Assembly (NCBI GenBank): GCA_002470565.1
Contig: DKMQ01000086.1
Coordinates: forward strand, 1-27,720
Reading direction: 5' to 3'
DNA length: 27,720 bases
Source: Oceanospirillaceae bacterium UBA7410
Lineage (GTDB): Bacteria; Pseudomonadota; Gammaproteobacteria; Pseudomonadales; Balneatricaceae
The number at the start of each line of letters is the position of its first letter. Within the stretch, counting starts at the first letter, position 1. The notes beneath the pieces are model-generated. The model saw nothing but the letters and a program-made list of their open reading frames with translations. It was not told the origin of the DNA and did not search any database. A program made the translations under genes and the position numbers. This document shows positions 8,536-19,475 of the stretch, one piece after another.

Positions 8536-9432
8536 CTAAAGCGTATGTTTGAAGCGTTTATACTCCCATTGATATTGCTCAGGTGCGCTGCGTACTAACC
8601 TTTCAACTAAGGTGTTGATCGCTTGCACTTTGCTAGCCAACAGGGCATTACTATCATCACTAGCACTAGCAAACACACCAGCACACTCTTGCGTAATGTC
8701 CTCTAATTCAATCACAAAACCCTCACTACGCTTAAGCCGACGTGCAAAGCCTAATATAATCCGTGTATTTTTAGTATTAGCCAACTGAGCAGCCAATGTC
8801 ATAGTGTAAGCGGGCTGGCCAAACCATTGGCTAATGATGCCCGCTGCAGGAGGAGGCTCTTGATCTGGCAGTATTAAATTCACCTCACCTTTAAGTAGAG
8901 ATCTCTTTAATTGCAACACCCCTTTAGCCGATGCTGGGGCAAGTTTCATTCCGGCGCGACTTCTTGCTCTATGTATCAACGCGTCAAGGGCAGGTAATTT
9001 CGCTGGTTTATAAAGAGCAGTCACTTTTGCGTTATGTGCCGCCCAGTTAGCAAATAACTCCCAATTTCCTAAATGGGGAGTTAACAACACAACGCCACCT
9101 CTGTTTTGAGCGTCAATAAAACAGCTTTCACCCTTTATTTGCTTGATGCTGTCTAAGCCTTTTTTGCTAGGTTGTGTCCAGTTGATACCCATCTCAAGCG
9201 CAGCATGGATGGTATGTAATAGGCTTTGGCGCAAAAACTTACCCTTTTGCTGGCTAGTAAGGTTGGGCCAACAGCGCTGAATGTTAAGCCTGGTTTGCGA
9301 AAGGCTTCGATTAGGAACAATCAGCATAAAGGCTAATACAACCATAGAGATACCGTGCAGTAACCACAGGGGTAGCTTTCCTAGTATATATAATAGGCCT
9401 ATAGCGAGGCTAGATTTTAAGTTTTGAGACAT
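8536..9432 (-). CDS. Lipid A biosynthesis acyltransferase of the LpxL/HtrB family
   Basis: LpxL/LpxM-family enzymes add secondary acyl chains to lipid A at the cytoplasmic face of the inner membrane. The 298-residue protein has a hydrophobic N-terminal segment (about 9-40) that can anchor it. The catalytic HX4E motif is in VVLLTPHLGNWELFANWA (His and Glu near residues 119-124). Downstream, NLILPDQEPPPAAGIISQWFG and AYTMTLAAQLA match the family's substrate-binding blocks, and the C-terminus EQYQWEYKRFK is the usual ending. An acyltransferase of this kind also lies near glyQ in Pseudomonas. Which acyl chain or position it uses cannot be told from sequence, so the symbol is left empty. It is divergent from glyQ with about 200 bases between, and its ribosome site is weak. 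Confidence 0.88.
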   Translation of the reverse strand: MSQNLKSSLAIGLLYILGKLPLWLLHGISMVVLAFMLIVPNRSLSQTRLNIQRCWPNLTSQQKGKFLRQSLLHTIHAALEMGINWTQPSKKGLDSIKQIKGESCFIDAQNRGGVVLLTPHLGNWELFANWAAHNAKVTALYKPAKLPALDALIHRARSRAGMKLAPASAKGVLQLKRSLLKGEVNLILPDQEPPPAAGIISQWFGQPAYTMTLAAQLANTKNTRIILGFARRLKRSEGFVIELEDITQECAGVFASASDDSNALLASKVQAINTLVERLVRSAPEQYQWEYKRFKHTL

Positions 9433-9535
9433 GTAAGTGCTCGTGCTGTGCTGACTGGGCAGAAGGTTTTGCTACATTAACTAATCATACCTCGTAAATG
9501 GCCTATAAACGAGAGACGGGTGTGTGTTTAGGTAC

Positions 9536-9564
9536 ATGCCAGCTGCGTGTTGCTAGTGTATAAT
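9536..9564 (+). promoter_or_regulatory. Probable sigma-70 promoter of glyQ-glyS
   Basis: A perfect -10 TATAAT (9559-9564) lies 17 bases after ATGCCA (9536-9541), which matches four of six positions of TTGACA. It leaves a leader of about 65 bases before glyQ. The promoter is in the divergent gap between the acyltransferase gene and glyQ. Confidence 0.5.
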
Positions 9565-9585
9565 ATTTGGCTTAAATTATGCTAT

Positions 9586-9604
9586 CAGCTTAGCGCTGAA
9601 GCTG
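9586..9604 (+). promoter_or_regulatory. Hairpin in the glyQ leader
   Basis: CAGCTT (9586-9591) pairs perfectly with AAGCTG (9599-9604) around a 7-base loop that itself contains AGCGCT. A pyrimidine-rich stretch TTCTCTCTTTT follows. It could be a weak attenuator or only a 5' structure. I see no leader peptide with glycine codons and no T-box features. Confidence 0.3.
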
Positions 9605-9636
9605 TTCTCTCTTTTACTTAACGCGTGGATTTATTC

Positions 9637-10584
9637 GTGGATAAAACAACCGATACCAGTACCTTTCAGGGTCTTATTTTTGCTTTGCAACAATATTGGT
9701 CTGCTCAAGGCTGTAACATTATGCAACCACTGGATATGGAAGTCGGCGCGGGCACCTTTCATCCAGCTACTTTCCTTAAAGCCATTGGCCCTGAAAGCTG
9801 GCGTGCCGCATATGTGCAACCAAGTCGTCGTCCTACCGATGGCCGGTATGGCGAAAACCCAAACCGCTTACAGCACTATTTCCAATTTCAGGTCGTTATC
9901 AAACCATCGCCGACTAATTTTCAAGAATTATACTTAGAGTGTTTAGACTATCTTGGTATTGATACTCTGGTGCATGATGTTCGCTTTGTTGAAGACAACT
10001 GGGAATCACCCACACTTGGCGCATGGGGTCTAGGCTGGGAGATCTGGCTTAATGGTATGGAAGTGTCACAGTACACCTATTTCCAACAGGCTGGCGGCCT
10101 TGAATGTTACCCAGTTATGGGTGAGATCACTATTGGTCTGGAACGTATAGCAATGTACCTTCAAAATGTAGATAGCGTTTATGACCTAGTTTGGAGCCGC
10201 GCTGCTGATGGCACTACAGTAAGTTACGGCGATATTTTTCATCAGCAAGAAGTCGAAATGTCTACTTACAATTTCGAACACGCTGAAGTTAATACCCTCT
10301 TTGCTAACTTTAACCACTACGAATCTGAATGTACCCGTATGGTTGAAGCTAAGTTGCCCTTGCCTGCTTATGAGTTCGTCTTGAAAGCATCACATGTTTT
10401 TAACTTACTTGATGCGCGCCACGCTATTTCAGTAACTGAGCGACAAAGGTACATTTTAAGAGTGCGAACATTAGCACGCCAAGTAGCACTAGAATATTAT
10501 GCGGCTCGTAAAGCATTAGGATTTCCTCTTGCTAGCCAAGAGTTAAGGGATGAATTATTACAGACGCAGGGGGAAGGCTCATGA
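9637..10584 (+). CDS. glyQ: Glycyl-tRNA synthetase alpha subunit
   Basis: GlyQ is the catalytic class II subunit of the alpha2-beta2 bacterial glycyl-tRNA synthetase; it activates glycine with ATP. Clear landmarks are [52 protein letters not shown], the class II segment [19 protein letters not shown], and [20 protein letters not shown] near the C-terminus. Two in-frame GTG codons could start it: 9625 (319 aa, no ribosome site) and 9637 (315 aa, GGA seven bases upstream, start [11 protein letters not shown] as in relatives). I chose 9637. glyS starts inside its last codons with a four-base ATGA overlap, which suggests coupled synthesis of the two subunits. The promoter is probably at 9536-9564. 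Confidence 0.96.
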   Translation: MDKTTDTSTFQGLIFALQQYWSAQGCNIMQPLDMEVGAGTFHPATFLKAIGPESWRAAYVQPSRRPTDGRYGENPNRLQHYFQFQVVIKPSPTNFQELYLECLDYLGIDTLVHDVRFVEDNWESPTLGAWGLGWEIWLNGMEVSQYTYFQQAGGLECYPVMGEITIGLERIAMYLQNVDSVYDLVWSRAADGTTVSYGDIFHQQEVEMSTYNFEHAEVNTLFANFNHYESECTRMVEAKLPLPAYEFVLKASHVFNLLDARHAISVTERQRYILRVRTLARQVALEYYAARKALGFPLASQELRDELLQTQGEGS

Positions 10585-12632
10585 GCAATGCCAATTTTTT
10601 GTTTGAGTTAGGTACCCAAGAGCTACCACCGAAATCTTTATTGACCCTATCATCGGCATTAGAGGATAGCATTACTGCACAGCTTAAAGACCTTGGCTTA
10701 GCACATGGCAAGGTTACACGCTACGCTACACCAAGGCGCCTGACAGTAATCATCGAAAGCTTAGATGTGCAGCAAGCTGATCGCCAAGAATGCCGTCGAG
10801 GGCCCTCCCTTAAAGCCCCAGAGAAAGCTGCGCAAGGCTTTGCACGTTCGTGTGGCGTAAGTTTGGAAGACTTGGCAGTCCTTGATACAGATAAGGGCCA
10901 GTATTATGAATTTGATCGTCAAATTAAAGGTTCTAATACACTTGACCTATTAGCACAGGTGATCGATAACGCACTTGCTAGCTTGCCTATTGCCAAACGC
11001 ATGCGCTGGGGGGCATCTCGAAATGAATTTGTGCGCCCTGTCCAATGGTTTATTTTATCTTTAGGTAATGTGCTTGTAGAGACTCAGTTGTTCAATTTGA
11101 ACAATGGGCATACTAGTCGTGGGCATCGTTTTCATAGCCAAGGTGAAATAGGCATCGACTCAGCCTTAAGCTACGCGCAACAATTGCGAAGTGAGGGCCA
11201 TGTTATTGTAGATTTTGACGAACGTAAATCTATGATCCGAAAACAAATCCTAGAACAAGCTTCCGCTTTGAATGCCATTGCTGTAATTGATGAAAATTTG
11301 CTTGATGAAGTCACAGGGCTGGTAGAATGGCCCGTATGCTTAACTGGAAATTTTGACAAGAGCTTTCTTGACCTTCCAGCTCAAGCATTGATTTCTTCTA
11401 TGAAAGAGCATCAAAAGTACTTCCATTTTGTCGATCAAACTGGCGATATCTTGCCGCTCTTTCTCACCGTCAGCAACATCATTAGTAAAGATCCATCTCG
11501 TGTCATTGAGGGTAATGAGCGAGTTATTCGACCAAGGCTTGCAGATGCTGCTTTTTTCTTTGAAAACGACAAAAAGTCGACACTGGAAAGCCGCAACGAA
11601 AACTTAGGGAAAGTCGTATTTCAAGCGAAGCTAGGCACTGTATTAGCCAAAACTGAGCGTGTTTCACAATTGGCTAGCCATATTGCAGAGTTGATTGGGG
11701 CAGACAGCGCCATGGCCGCGCGTGCAGGTGCTTTGTGTAAAGCTGACCTTAATACGGACATGGTTCTTGAGTTTGCTGATTTACAAGGCCTTATGGGCCA
11801 CGTTTATGCACTCAATGATGGTGAGGACGCTACCGTTGCTGCTGCCTTAGAGCAACACTACTGGCCCAAGTTTTCTGGCGACCGATTACCAGAATCTGCT
11901 GTAGCTAGCTCAGTGGCAATAGCTGACAGACTAGACACCTTAGTTGGCTTGTTTGGCATAGGCCAGCCGCCCACGGGAAGTAAAGATCCTTACGCTCTTC
12001 GCCGAGCTACTGTAGGCCTACTGCGCATTATTATTGAGCAAGACTTACAGCTTGATTTGGCTACCCTACTTTCTTCATCATACGATTTGCATAGCCAGCT
12101 ACCTATTTCTGTGGAAAAGGTGCAGCCTCAATTGTTAAGTTTTGTTTTTGATCGTTTGCGCGCATACTATGAAGACCAAAAGGTTGCTGTTGATATTTAT
12201 TTGGCAGTTATGGAAAACAAATCCAATTCCTTATTGGATTTTGACCTTCGAGTTAAAGCTGTAAGTGAGTTTTTAAAACTTGATACTGCTCCAGCTCTTA
12301 CTGCAAGCAACAAACGTGTTAGCAATATCCTTAGTAAGAATGGGGCTGGTATGGCTGCGTTTGACACCACGTTACTTGTCGAACCTAGTGAGCAAGTTTT
12401 ATCTGATGCACTACAACAGGTTAAGCATGCTAATCTCAAGGCCATAGGACAAGGAAACTACCATGATGCATTACAAGGTTTGGCGCAATTGTCAGGTCCG
12501 CTAGATCAGTTCTTCTTAGATATTATGGTGATGAGCGATGATAGTGTGCTTAGGAACAACCGTTTAGCATTATTGTCTGAGCTTCAGGTTGAGCTAGGTC
12601 GGGTAGCAGATATTAGTTTATTAGCGCATTAG
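10581..12632 (+). CDS. glyS: Glycyl-tRNA synthetase beta subunit
   Basis: GlyS is the large subunit that recognises tRNA-Gly and is required for aminoacylation by GlyQ. The 683-residue length fits E. coli GlyS (689). The start [16 protein letters not shown] is the family N-terminus. Further conserved blocks are KRMRWG (about 139-144), [11 protein letters not shown] (about 177-187), [11 protein letters not shown] (about 274-284), an HD-like domain with [20 protein letters not shown] (about 390-409), and [11 protein letters not shown] (about 470-480). The C-terminal region from about 580 is the helical anticodon-binding part with [12 protein letters not shown]. The ATG overlaps the glyQ stop by four bases. 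Downstream are the parS palindrome and the bidirectional terminator that separates it from gyrB on the other strand. Confidence 0.97.
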   Translation: MSNANFLFELGTQELPPKSLLTLSSALEDSITAQLKDLGLAHGKVTRYATPRRLTVIIESLDVQQADRQECRRGPSLKAPEKAAQGFARSCGVSLEDLAVLDTDKGQYYEFDRQIKGSNTLDLLAQVIDNALASLPIAKRMRWGASRNEFVRPVQWFILSLGNVLVETQLFNLNNGHTSRGHRFHSQGEIGIDSALSYAQQLRSEGHVIVDFDERKSMIRKQILEQASALNAIAVIDENLLDEVTGLVEWPVCLTGNFDKSFLDLPAQALISSMKEHQKYFHFVDQTGDILPLFLTVSNIISKDPSRVIEGNERVIRPRLADAAFFFENDKKSTLESRNENLGKVVFQAKLGTVLAKTERVSQLASHIAELIGADSAMAARAGALCKADLNTDMVLEFADLQGLMGHVYALNDGEDATVAAALEQHYWPKFSGDRLPESAVASSVAIADRLDTLVGLFGIGQPPTGSKDPYALRRATVGLLRIIIEQDLQLDLATLLSSSYDLHSQLPISVEKVQPQLLSFVFDRLRAYYEDQKVAVDIYLAVMENKSNSLLDFDLRVKAVSEFLKLDTAPALTASNKRVSNILSKNGAGMAAFDTTLLVEPSEQVLSDALQQVKHANLKAIGQGNYHDALQGLAQLSGPLDQFFLDIMVMSDDSVLRNNRLALLSELQVELGRVADISLLAH

Positions 12633-12644
12633 TAAGTGTTATTT

Positions 12645-12676
12645 CGATTTAATGTTTCACGTGAAACATTAAATCG
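12645..12676. promoter_or_regulatory. parS centromere site inside a 32-bp perfect palindrome
   Basis: The core TGTTTCACGTGAAACA (12653-12668) is a perfect parS consensus for chromosomal ParB. The symmetry continues eight bases each way with no mismatch, so 12645-12676 is one uninterrupted palindrome centred between 12660 and 12661. It lies between the glyS stop and the gyrB-side terminator, about 6.4 kb from the likely oriC. ParB would bind here, spread, and recruit SMC/MukBEF-type loaders and ParA; parA and parB themselves are not in the window. Confidence 0.92.
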
Positions 12677-12706
12677 TGTGTTTGGACTATATAAATATTT
12701 AAGAAT

Positions 12707-12755
12707 ACACAGACAATAAAAAAGCCTCTACGTGAGGCTTTTTTATTGTCTGTGT
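12707..12755. terminator. Bidirectional terminator between glyS and gyrB
   Basis: Arms 12707-12728 and 12734-12755 are perfectly complementary over 22 bases around the 5-base loop TACGT. The stem holds GCCTC/GAGGC next to A6 and T6 tracts, so it reads as a Rho-independent terminator on both strands, for glyS on plus and for the dnaA-dnaN-recF-gyrB genes on minus. The gyrB stop is 15 bases away. Confidence 0.93.
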
Positions 12756-12769
12756 TATTTTACCAACTA

Positions 12770-15202
<2,433 letters not shown>

Positions 15203-15246
15203 TCATTTTCTAAAATATTGAAAAGCCAAGCCTACATAAGTAGTTT

Positions 15247-16335
15247 TTAGTCTTGGCTTACTTGTCCGTGTTTCACGTGAAACATATTAATTCTTGCTTC
15301 TTCTGGCCAACATGCTGTTAGCTCGTCAGGCCCTACACTTGTAACAAATACTTGTGTATCCAAGCCCACTAGCTGCTTACAGATTTCTGCCCTGTGGGAC
15401 CAATCTAACTCGGCTGCCAAATCGTCAACCAAGAAAATACATTTGCGCCCCTTAGTTTCACTAAGCAGTTTACCCTGAGCTAACTTAAGGGCAATCACAA
15501 CCAGCTTTTGCTGCCCTCGTGATAGCCGCTCTACTGCGTTGGCACCATCAAGAGTAAACTTAAGGTCTGCTCGCTGAGGGCCCCGCTGGGTATAACCTAG
15601 CTGCAAATCCCTTTCCAAACTCTCATCCAGAATATCAGCATAACTACGATTAGCCGACCAACCTGAATAATAGCCTAATTTTAAATCTGGCAGATCAACT
15701 AGTCCAGCTAACAGCTCAAAAAACACCGGCTTAAGAAGCTCCAAATAGGCTTCTCTAAGGCCATTGAGCTGTTGCGCAACATCAACCAAGGCCGGATCAA
15801 AACTGGCTCTTACATCAGCCCTCATTGTACCACATTTAAGTGCACTGTTACGTTGTTTTAGCAGCCTCTGGGCCTGTTTCCATAGACCAAAAAACCCAAC
15901 ATTGTGATGATATACACCCCAATCAAGATACTGCCTACGCACGCTTGGTCCGGCCTCAATTAAACGAGCACTATTGGGGTCGATCAATTGGATAGGTATC
16001 AAGTTAGCAAGCTCTGCAATAGAGGATAGGTTTTCACCGTTGAGGCGCACGCTATGATTACCATCTAGACGACGGTTCATGCCTAATGAATCCATTACGC
16101 CTTGTGGGTTTTTTATTTTAGCAAACAACAGGCAATCAGCCTGTCCTTGAGAAATCACTGAAGTAAGTTTTAAACTACGAAATGAGCGACCCAAACCCAG
16201 CATATGTATAGATTCTAATATACTAGTTTTTCCGCTGGCATTGTGGCCATAAATAAGATTTATGCCTTCGTCGAAATCAAGCTCAACACTACTCAAGTTA
16301 CGCAATCGTTGAATGCTTAGCTGGTGAATTGACAT
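15247..16335 (-). CDS. recF: DNA replication and repair protein RecF
   Basis: RecF is an SMC-like ATPase that helps RecO/RecR load RecA at gapped DNA and stalled forks. In its 362 residues, Walker A is GHNASGKTSILESI (about 30-43), the ABC signature is RLSRGQQKLVVIALKL (about 269-284) and Walker B is KCIFLVDDLAAELDW (about 298-312). The length is close to E. coli RecF (357). The C-terminus ends MFHVKHGQVSQD: codons for FHVKH are formed by a perfect parS site (15269-15284), so the extreme end looks shaped by that DNA element rather than by protein function. The ATG at 16335 follows a 98-base gap after dnaN that holds two DnaA boxes. gyrB is downstream. Confidence 0.97.
   Translation of the reverse strand: MSIHQLSIQRLRNLSSVELDFDEGINLIYGHNASGKTSILESIHMLGLGRSFRSLKLTSVISQGQADCLLFAKIKNPQGVMDSLGMNRRLDGNHSVRLNGENLSSIAELANLIPIQLIDPNSARLIEAGPSVRRQYLDWGVYHHNVGFFGLWKQAQRLLKQRNSALKCGTMRADVRASFDPALVDVAQQLNGLREAYLELLKPVFFELLAGLVDLPDLKLGYYSGWSANRSYADILDESLERDLQLGYTQRGPQRADLKFTLDGANAVERLSRGQQKLVVIALKLAQGKLLSETKGRKCIFLVDDLAAELDWSHRAEICKQLVGLDTQVFVTSVGPDELTACWPEEARINMFHVKHGQVSQD
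15269..15284. promoter_or_regulatory. parS centromere site within the recF 3' end
   Basis: TGTTTCACGTGAAACA is identical to the core of the site at 12653-12668 and is a perfect 16-bp parS palindrome. It lies in the last codons of recF, about 3.8 kb from the likely oriC and 2.6 kb from the other parS. Confidence 0.92.
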
Positions 16336-16348
16336 ACGCTATCACGCT

Positions 16349-16380
16349 TGTGGATAACACTAGGCACATGATGTGCATAA
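16349..16380 (-). promoter_or_regulatory. Two tandem DnaA boxes in the dnaN-recF gap
   Basis: On the minus strand TTATCCACA (16357-16349) and TTATGCACA (16380-16372) lie in the same orientation, 23 bases apart. Both fit TTATNCACA exactly. They sit 14-45 bases upstream of the recF start. The second overlaps the inverted repeat GCACATGATGTGC (16364-16376), and a 7-bp-stem hairpin (16387-16404) lies next to it. They could control a recF-gyrB promoter or take part in origin function. Confidence 0.65.
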
Positions 16381-16433
16381 CTTGCAGTCATCAAAGCTGA
16401 TGACCACAAAAAGAGAACCGCTCACACCCTAAA

Positions 16434-17537
16434 TTACAGGCGCATTGGCATGATGACATACTGAGCTGCGCCATTACCACCATCGGCCAAAAGGGCACTC
16501 GAATTAGAATCACTTAAGATTATTTTAACTTGATCACTATGTAACACATTCAGCACATCAAGCACATAACCTACGTTAAAGCCTATTTCGATTTGCGCAC
16601 CTTGATAGTCAACCATAAGACTCTCTTCGGCCTCTTCTTGCTCTGGGTTGTTTGCCACTACCTGCAAATTAGTATCGCTTACGGTCATTCGCACACCGCG
16701 GTACTTCTCATTGGATAAAATTGCTGCACGACTTAAAACACTGCGCATTGCTAACCTATCAACAACCACGATCTTGTCGCCATTACGCGGCAATACGCGC
16801 TCATAATCTGGAAACTTGCCATCAACAAGCTTGGAAGTAAAAATGAACTCGTTAGTGAATGCACGAATATGACTAGCTCCAATCACCAAGCGCACAGTAG
16901 AGTCTTCATCAGTCATGAGCCTGGCTAGCTCTAGCACGCCTTTACGAGGCACTATTAACTGTTGACCAGCTTGATCTGGCAATCCAACTGGCATAAAACT
17001 CGTCGCCAAGCGGTGTCCATCAGTTGCCACTGTACGCAACTGAGAATCTTTGATTTCAAACAACATACCATTAAGGTAATAGCGCACATCCTGCTGCGCC
17101 ATCGCAAAACCGGTTTGGTCCACCAACTGCTTAAGGGCCATTTGAGGAACTTCAAATTCAAACGACTCGGGGCTATCTTCGACGTTTGGAAAATCTGTGG
17201 CCGGCAGTGTGGATAACTTAAATTTACTACGAGCAGAACGAACCAAAACGTGCTCTTCATTTTGCACAACTTCGATCATCGCGTGATCTGGTAGAGACTT
17301 ACAAATGTCCATTAATTTGCGCGCCGGTATGGTCACCCCACCATCCTCACCAGCTTGGTCTAGACTCACACGTCCAACCAACTCGACCTCTAAATCAGTA
17401 CCAGTAAGTGTGAGTTGATCACCCTCCACAACAACTAAAATGTTGGCAAGTACTGGTAATGTTTGACGCCTCTCGACAACACCCGCTACTAATACTAGAG
17501 GTTTTAAAAAGGCTTCTCGGCTGATGGTAAATTTCAT
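16434..17537 (-). CDS. dnaN: DNA polymerase III beta subunit (sliding clamp)
   Basis: DnaN forms the dimeric ring that tethers DNA polymerase III and many other proteins to DNA. The 367-residue protein (E. coli 366) has three clamp domains of about 120 residues. Family landmarks include MKFTISREAFLKPL at the start, VVERRQTLPVLANIL, LTGTDLEVEL, VATDGHRLA near the middle, GKFPDYERVLP, and the C-terminal YVIMPMRL that lines the partner-binding pocket. The ATG at 17537 has AGGAT upstream. It is 34 bases after dnaA, so dnaA-dnaN are almost certainly co-transcribed. A perfect DnaA box lies inside the coding sequence (17208-17216). Confidence 0.98.
   Translation of the reverse strand: MKFTISREAFLKPLVLVAGVVERRQTLPVLANILVVVEGDQLTLTGTDLEVELVGRVSLDQAGEDGGVTIPARKLMDICKSLPDHAMIEVVQNEEHVLVRSARSKFKLSTLPATDFPNVEDSPESFEFEVPQMALKQLVDQTGFAMAQQDVRYYLNGMLFEIKDSQLRTVATDGHRLATSFMPVGLPDQAGQQLIVPRKGVLELARLMTDEDSTVRLVIGASHIRAFTNEFIFTSKLVDGKFPDYERVLPRNGDKIVVVDRLAMRSVLSRAAILSNEKYRGVRMTVSDTNLQVVANNPEQEEAEESLMVDYQGAQIEIGFNVGYVLDVLNVLHSDQVKIILSDSNSSALLADGGNGAAQYVIMPMRL
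17208..17216 (-). promoter_or_regulatory. Perfect DnaA box inside dnaN
   Basis: TTATCCACA on the minus strand, within dnaN coding sequence. The match is exact. It may be a DnaA titration site or simply a permitted codon combination (the protein reads LSTL here). Function is not shown by sequence. Confidence 0.4.
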
Positions 17538-17571
17538 ACTACAATCCTGTTAACGGTTTTGGCTCTTTAAC

Positions 17572-19023
17572 TTAGACAGTTAATGAGCGGTATAAGTTAT
17601 CATAATCATCGTGGATGTCACGATCTGCTTCTCGTAATTCTTTGATTTTTCGACACGCATGTAAAACAGTGGTGTGGTCTCTGCCTCCAAATGCATCTCC
17701 AATTTCTGGCAAGCTGTGATTGGTAAGCTCTTTAGATAACGCCATAGCCAACTGGCGGGGCCTAGCCACAGATCGTGAGCGCCGCTTTGATAAGATATCA
17801 GCAATTTTAATCTTATAATAGCTTGCTACAGTTTTTTGGATATTATCAATACTGACTTTTCGATCTTGTAATGCCAACAAGTCTCGCAAAGACTCTTGTA
17901 TGAAAGGAGTGGATATTTCTTCACCAGTAAAGTGAGAGTTAGCCACTACGCGCTTGAGCGCCCCTTCAAGCTCACGCACGTTGGAGCGAATTTTCTTAGC
18001 AAGAAAAAAAGCAGCATCCTCAGGTAAAGCAATGTTACCCTCAGCAGCTTTTTTCATCAAAATAGCCACACGCGTTTCAAGCTCTGGAGGCTCAACTGCC
18101 ACCGTTAGGCCCCAGCCAAATCGAGACTTAAGACGATCTTCTAAACCAACGATTTCTTTAGGGTAACGATCGCAGGTTAAAATCATTTGCTGACCACTTT
18201 CTAACAATGCGTTAAAAGTGTGAAAGAACTCTTCTTGCGAACGCTCTTTGCCTGCAAAAAACTGAATGTCATCTATTAAAAGAGCATCAACTGATCGATA
18301 AAAACGCTTAAATTCATTTATCGCATTGAGCTGCAAGGCCTTGACCATGTCTGCCACAAAACGCTCAGAGTGCAGGTAGACCACCTTGGCATTTGGATTT
18401 TTTTCAATTAAAGCAGCACCTACAGCATGCATTAAGTGGGTTTTACCTAGGCCAACACCCCCATATAAAAATAATGGGTTATATGAGCTACCAGGATTTT
18501 CTGCCACTTGCTTTGCTGCAGCCAAAGCCAGTTGATTAGACTTACCTTGGACAAAACTTGAAAAAGTAAACGCTCGATTCAAATAACTTTGATGCCGCAC
18601 CGAGCCCTCAACCTGAATCACACGCTCTGGAACAGCCTCTGTATTAAACTGTGGCTGTATGATAGCGCCAGGCTGTCTAGTTGCAAAAGAAGGGGAGGCA
18701 GGAGCATTTGGCACAAATCCTGGCTTAGCGACGACAGAGGCACGCTCAGCCTTATAATTAGCAGCACTTGAAGACGACGACCCCACAGCCACCAGCAACT
18801 CTACGCCTTGAGTATCATCTGTAGCATAATCTGCTACCAGCTCACGTATCCTAGAAAAATACTTATCTCTAACCCAATCTTGCACAAACCGGTTGGGGGC
18901 CAACAGTTGAATCACTCGGCCCTCTTCATTAACCTTTAAAGGTCGAATCCAAGTATTAAATTGATGGCTAGGGAGCTCGTCCTGAAGACACGCTAAACAT
19001 TTTTGCCAAATCGCTTGAGACAT
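17572..19023 (-). CDS. dnaA: Chromosomal replication initiator protein DnaA
   Basis: DnaA binds DnaA boxes, oligomerises with ATP and melts oriC. In its 483 residues, domain I (1-80) starts with [20 protein letters not shown], and domain II is a serine/alanine/proline-rich linker (about 83-145). The AAA+ domain III has Walker [14 protein letters not shown] (188-200), Walker [10 protein letters not shown] and SRFGWGL sensor residues. Domain IV ends with [14 protein letters not shown] and the DnaA signature [20 protein letters not shown], which contacts DnaA boxes. The linker makes it slightly longer than E. coli DnaA (467). The ATG at 19023 lies next to the presumed oriC. A DnaA box about 100 bases upstream (19122-19130) fits autoregulation. 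It leads dnaA-dnaN-recF-gyrB. Confidence 0.98.
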   Translation of the reverse strand: MSQAIWQKCLACLQDELPSHQFNTWIRPLKVNEEGRVIQLLAPNRFVQDWVRDKYFSRIRELVADYATDDTQGVELLVAVGSSSSSAANYKAERASVVAKPGFVPNAPASPSFATRQPGAIIQPQFNTEAVPERVIQVEGSVRHQSYLNRAFTFSSFVQGKSNQLALAAAKQVAENPGSSYNPLFLYGGVGLGKTHLMHAVGAALIEKNPNAKVVYLHSERFVADMVKALQLNAINEFKRFYRSVDALLIDDIQFFAGKERSQEEFFHTFNALLESGQQMILTCDRYPKEIVGLEDRLKSRFGWGLTVAVEPPELETRVAILMKKAAEGNIALPEDAAFFLAKKIRSNVRELEGALKRVVANSHFTGEEISTPFIQESLRDLLALQDRKVSIDNIQKTVASYYKIKIADILSKRRSRSVARPRQLAMALSKELTNHSLPEIGDAFGGRDHTTVLHACRKIKELREADRDIHDDYDNLYRSLTV

Positions 19024-19121
19024 TTTTAACTAGCGCCAAATTAAACTAACATTGCTAAAGCCGCACACATGACTTTAATTGATATAACTATAATTAGCAT
19101 TTTATCACCAAGTACCTAAAG

Positions 19122-19130
19122 TTATCCACA
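19122..19130 (+). promoter_or_regulatory. Perfect DnaA box in the presumed oriC
   Basis: TTATCCACA, exact consensus, about 100 bases upstream of the dnaA start and just left of the AT-rich tract. It is placed to serve both origin melting and dnaA autoregulation. Confidence 0.8.
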
Positions 19131-19229
19131 GGCGGGACTCGATAAGATGACATTAAGGTATAAGTTTAAGTCTAGTTAATAATAATTAACCTTTTTTCGT
19201 AATTTAATGACTTATAGTGTGATTCTGGC

Positions 19230-19258
19230 TTGCTATTAGATTCACCCTCCCATATAAT
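19230..19258 (+). promoter_or_regulatory. Sigma-70 promoter of rpmH-rnpA
   Basis: TTGCTA (19230-19235) and a perfect TATAAT (19253-19258) are separated by 17 bases. Transcription would start near 19265, about 55 bases before the rpmH ATG. A strong promoter is expected for a ribosomal protein gene. Confidence 0.75.
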
Positions 19259-19318
19259 TTCGCCCCTAGATTTTCAAAGCCAAACTTTTGGCCATTAACT
19301 AATTTTGCGAGACCGATC

Positions 19319-19453
19319 ATGAAAAGAACGTTTCAACCTAGCGTCCTAAAGCGCAAGCGCACTCACGGTTTCCGTGCACGCATGTCAACTCCTGGCGGCC
19401 GTGCCGTAATCAATGCTCGTCGTGCTAAAGGCCGTAAGGTCCTAAGCGCGTAA
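19319..19453 (+). CDS. rpmH: 50S ribosomal protein L34
   Basis: L34 is a small basic protein of the large ribosomal subunit. Translation from ATG 19319 gives 44 residues: [20 protein letters not shown], then RMSTPGG, ending [11 protein letters not shown]. It is almost identical in its first half to E. coli L34 (46 aa). About a third of residues are Arg or Lys, as expected. A consensus promoter lies at 19230-19258, and rnpA follows 22 bases after the stop, the universal rpmH-rnpA pair next to dnaA. Confidence 0.98.
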   Translation: MKRTFQPSVLKRKRTHGFRARMSTPGGRAVINARRAKGRKVLSA

Positions 19454-19475
19454 GCACCTGTTGCACGCATAGCGT

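Larger units (their letters stand above)
19024..19318. other. Probable replication origin oriC (dnaA-rpmH intergenic region)
   Basis: This 295-base gap is the longest gene-free stretch. Genes on both sides run away from it (dnaA leftward, rpmH rightward), as at the Pseudomonas origin. It holds one perfect DnaA box (19122-19130), a degenerate one TTATCACCA (19102-19110, two mismatches), and a very AT-rich tract (about 19150-19215) with the inverted repeat GTTAAT-AATA-ATTAAC (19175-19190) that could be the unwinding element. The rpmH promoter follows. Only one good box is present, fewer than in well-studied origins, so boxes in the dnaN-recF gap may contribute. GC-skew inversion here would confirm it. 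Confidence 0.7.
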
